DNA of 6,078 nucleotides from Acidobacteriaceae bacterium. Its GTDB lineage: Bacteria > Acidobacteriota > Terriglobia > Terriglobales > Acidobacteriaceae. Below, in pieces: positions 4,741-6,078 of the stretch. The notes beneath the pieces were generated by a model, which saw only the letters and a list, made by a program, of their open reading frames with translations, was not told the DNA's origin and made no database searches. How positions within the stretch are numbered: position 1 is the first letter of the stretch; each line of letters starts with the position of its first letter. Made by a program: the position numbers and the translations under genes. Location: assembly GCA_003165855.1 (NCBI GenBank), contig PMXH01000505.1, positions 389 to 6,466 on the forward strand. Direction: 5' to 3'.

Positions 4741-6078
4741 ATGTCCTTGCAAATAAAGGCGGTCTTTGAGTTCGGCTGTTTTCGCATGAATCCCGCCGAG
4801 CGCCTCTTGCTGCGCGAGCAGGTACCGGTGCAACTTCCCCCAAAGGCGTTCGACGCATTAGTGGTCATGGTGGAGAATCACGGGCGCTTGCTCGGAAAAG
4901 ACGAACTGCTGAGAACGGTCTGGCCAGACGCTTTCGTCGAGGAATCGAATCTGGCCCAACATATCTCGATCTTGCGCAGGACGTTGCGGGATGGGGAAGA
5001 GGGCTTTCGGTACATCGAAACCGTCCCCCGCTATGGCTATCGTTTCATTGCCGAGGTTCGGGAACTTGGTGGCACGGTCCCGGATACCGAGGTTCTTGCA
5101 CCTTCAACGCCCAGCCCGCAAGTTCCTCCGGTAGCTCCTGAAGGTGGAGTTCCTGAAGGCGTCCGTCCCCGGCCGCGCTTTCGGAGTGCGGCCGCCGCGA
5201 TTGCCGGACTGGTGGTGCTGCTGGCAATGTTGATCTTGAGCCTGCCAGCCTGGAGGAGGCACCGTAGTTCCGGGTTGGAGCCCATCGAATCTCTGGCGGT
5301 GTTGCCGCTGCAAAACCTTTCTGGCGATCCCGCACAACAATATTTTGCCGACGGCATGACCGAGGCGCTGATCACGGACCTGGCGAAGATCCCTGGGGTG
5401 AAGGTCATTTCCCGTACTTCGATCATGCAGTACCAGGATTCGCATAAGCGGCTGCCCCAGATCGCGCACGAACTGGGAGTCGACGGCATTGTGGAAGGAT
5501 CGGTGCTGCGCTCCGGGGATCGAGTCCGCATCACGGCGCAACTGGTGCGCGGCGCGACCGATCAGCACATGTGGGCTGAATCGTACGAACGCAACCTGTC
5601 CGACCTGGTTGCACTGGAAGACGAAGTTTCCCGCAGCATCGCCGGACAAATTCAGAAAGAAATCGCACCGCGAGCGACACAGCCACTGGCGGCCGGTGCG
5701 GCAGTGAATCCTCAGGCTCACGAGGACTACTTGAAAGGGCCGATATTTCTGGAATTCCCGCAGCGAGGCGGGGTATCGGAAAGCCATCGAGTATTTTCAG
5801 GCGGCTGTGACCGAAGACCCACAATATGCGCAGGCCTACGCCGGCCTGGCGGACGCATACGCGCTGCTTGGATCATTGCCCAATTCGGAGATCCGCGGTA
5901 CGGCAATGCCCAAAGCAAAAGAGATGGCGCTGACCGCATTGAAGCTCGACGATTCGCTGGCGGATGCGTACACGTCGCTGGCCTTTGTGGAAATGCATTA
6001 CGAATGGAAATTCGGGGAGGCTGAGCAGGAGTTCAAACATGCCATCGCTCTCGACCCCAACTACTCGATCGCTCATCA
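4741..6078 (+). CDS. CadC/ToxR-like membrane regulator: winged helix, TM, TolB-like, TPR (frameshifted, runs off right edge)
   Basis: A one-component regulator thought to bind DNA on the cytoplasmic side and sense through its outer part. Residues 1-107 are an OmpR/PhoB-type winged helix (FGCFRMNPAERLLL, then LPPKAFDALVVMVENHGRLL, then the recognition region ESNLAQHISILRRTL and the wing YIETVPRYGYRF). A proline-rich linker covers 108-147. A membrane helix at about 150-170 is flanked by RPRPRFR and WRRHR. Residues about 180-310 form a TolB/FlgO-like domain (IESLAVLPLQNLSGDPAQQYFADGMTEALITDLAK, then VDGIVEGSVLRSGDRVRITAQLV). At residue 333 an extra base breaks the frame: frame 0 ends at a TGA at 6022-6024 with an atypical Arg/Gly-rich tail, while frame +1 from 5741 gives RYFWNSRSEAGYRKAIEYFQ and then clear TPRs to the window end. 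No Shine-Dalgarno precedes the ATG; an in-frame TAA at 4720 excludes a longer start. It is divergent from the GloVer gene, its likeliest target. It may be a broken gene or a sequencing error. Confidence 0.9.
5737..5741 (+). other. Frameshift site: one extra base in GGGCC
   Basis: The codons run TTG AAA GGG up to 5739 and then c-cga. Removing one base from the GGGCC run restores KGRYFWN and an uninterrupted TPR frame of over 110 codons to the window end. The family normally reads straight through here (HEDYLKGRYFWNKRT-type sequence), so the family-like reading needs exactly one base fewer. It lies next to a short homopolymer, where sequencing indels are common. Confidence 0.85.

Noticed and set aside
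5731..5745. Programmed +1 frameshift in the regulator
   Set aside because: No known slippery sequence, stop codon at the shift, or stimulatory structure is visible. The family normally reads through this point in one frame, so a mutation or sequencing indel is simpler.
5104..5787. Minus-strand 227-codon frame opposite the regulator
   Set aside because: The plus strand carries linker, membrane helix and TolB-like domain here; the minus frame is low-complexity in composition with no domain.

Overview
This is a GC-rich bacterial window holding four protein genes: three on the minus strand, all exported, and one divergent regulator on the plus strand. The best guess for the source is Acidobacteriota (Terriglobia / Koribacter-like soil bacteria). 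This rests on the combination of a winged-helix / membrane helix / TolB-like / TPR regulator, a GloVer-repeat secreted protein ending in an IPT/TIG domain, and short heptamer tandem repeats between genes. That placement is inference; there is no rRNA or marker gene here.

Layout, left to right. (1) 1-797, minus: the first 265 residues of a CotA-like multicopper oxidase with a twin-arginine signal; the rest, including the type 1 copper site, lies beyond the left edge. (2) 798-1042: a spacer with a 5 x 7-nt tandem repeat just upstream of the oxidase and two hairpins, one terminator-like, behind the next gene. (3) 1043-2698, minus: a complete secreted phosphoesterase of the phospholipase C / AcpA acid phosphatase family. 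(4) 2699-2947: a spacer. (5) 2948-4516, minus: a secreted protein with seven GloVer-type repeats and a C-terminal TIG domain, probably a seven-bladed beta-propeller. (6) 4517-4740: a divergent intergenic region with a C7 run and an 11-bp-period direct repeat next to the regulator start. (7) 4741-window end, plus: a CadC/ToxR-like membrane-anchored transcription regulator whose reading frame is broken by one extra base at about 5737-5741; the TPR part continues in the +1 frame to the window edge.

The three minus-strand genes are well spaced, and two have a strong Shine-Dalgarno of their own, so they look like separate transcription units rather than an operon. All three products leave the cytoplasm, and the divergent one-component regulator is the obvious candidate controller of its neighbour, the GloVer protein. 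No mobile element, CRISPR array, tRNA or rRNA was seen. The window is mostly ordinary accessory chromosome. The points most worth checking are the frameshift in the regulator, the propeller architecture with its paired cysteines, the in-frame DNA repeats that encode it, and the PhoB-box-like repeat before the regulator.
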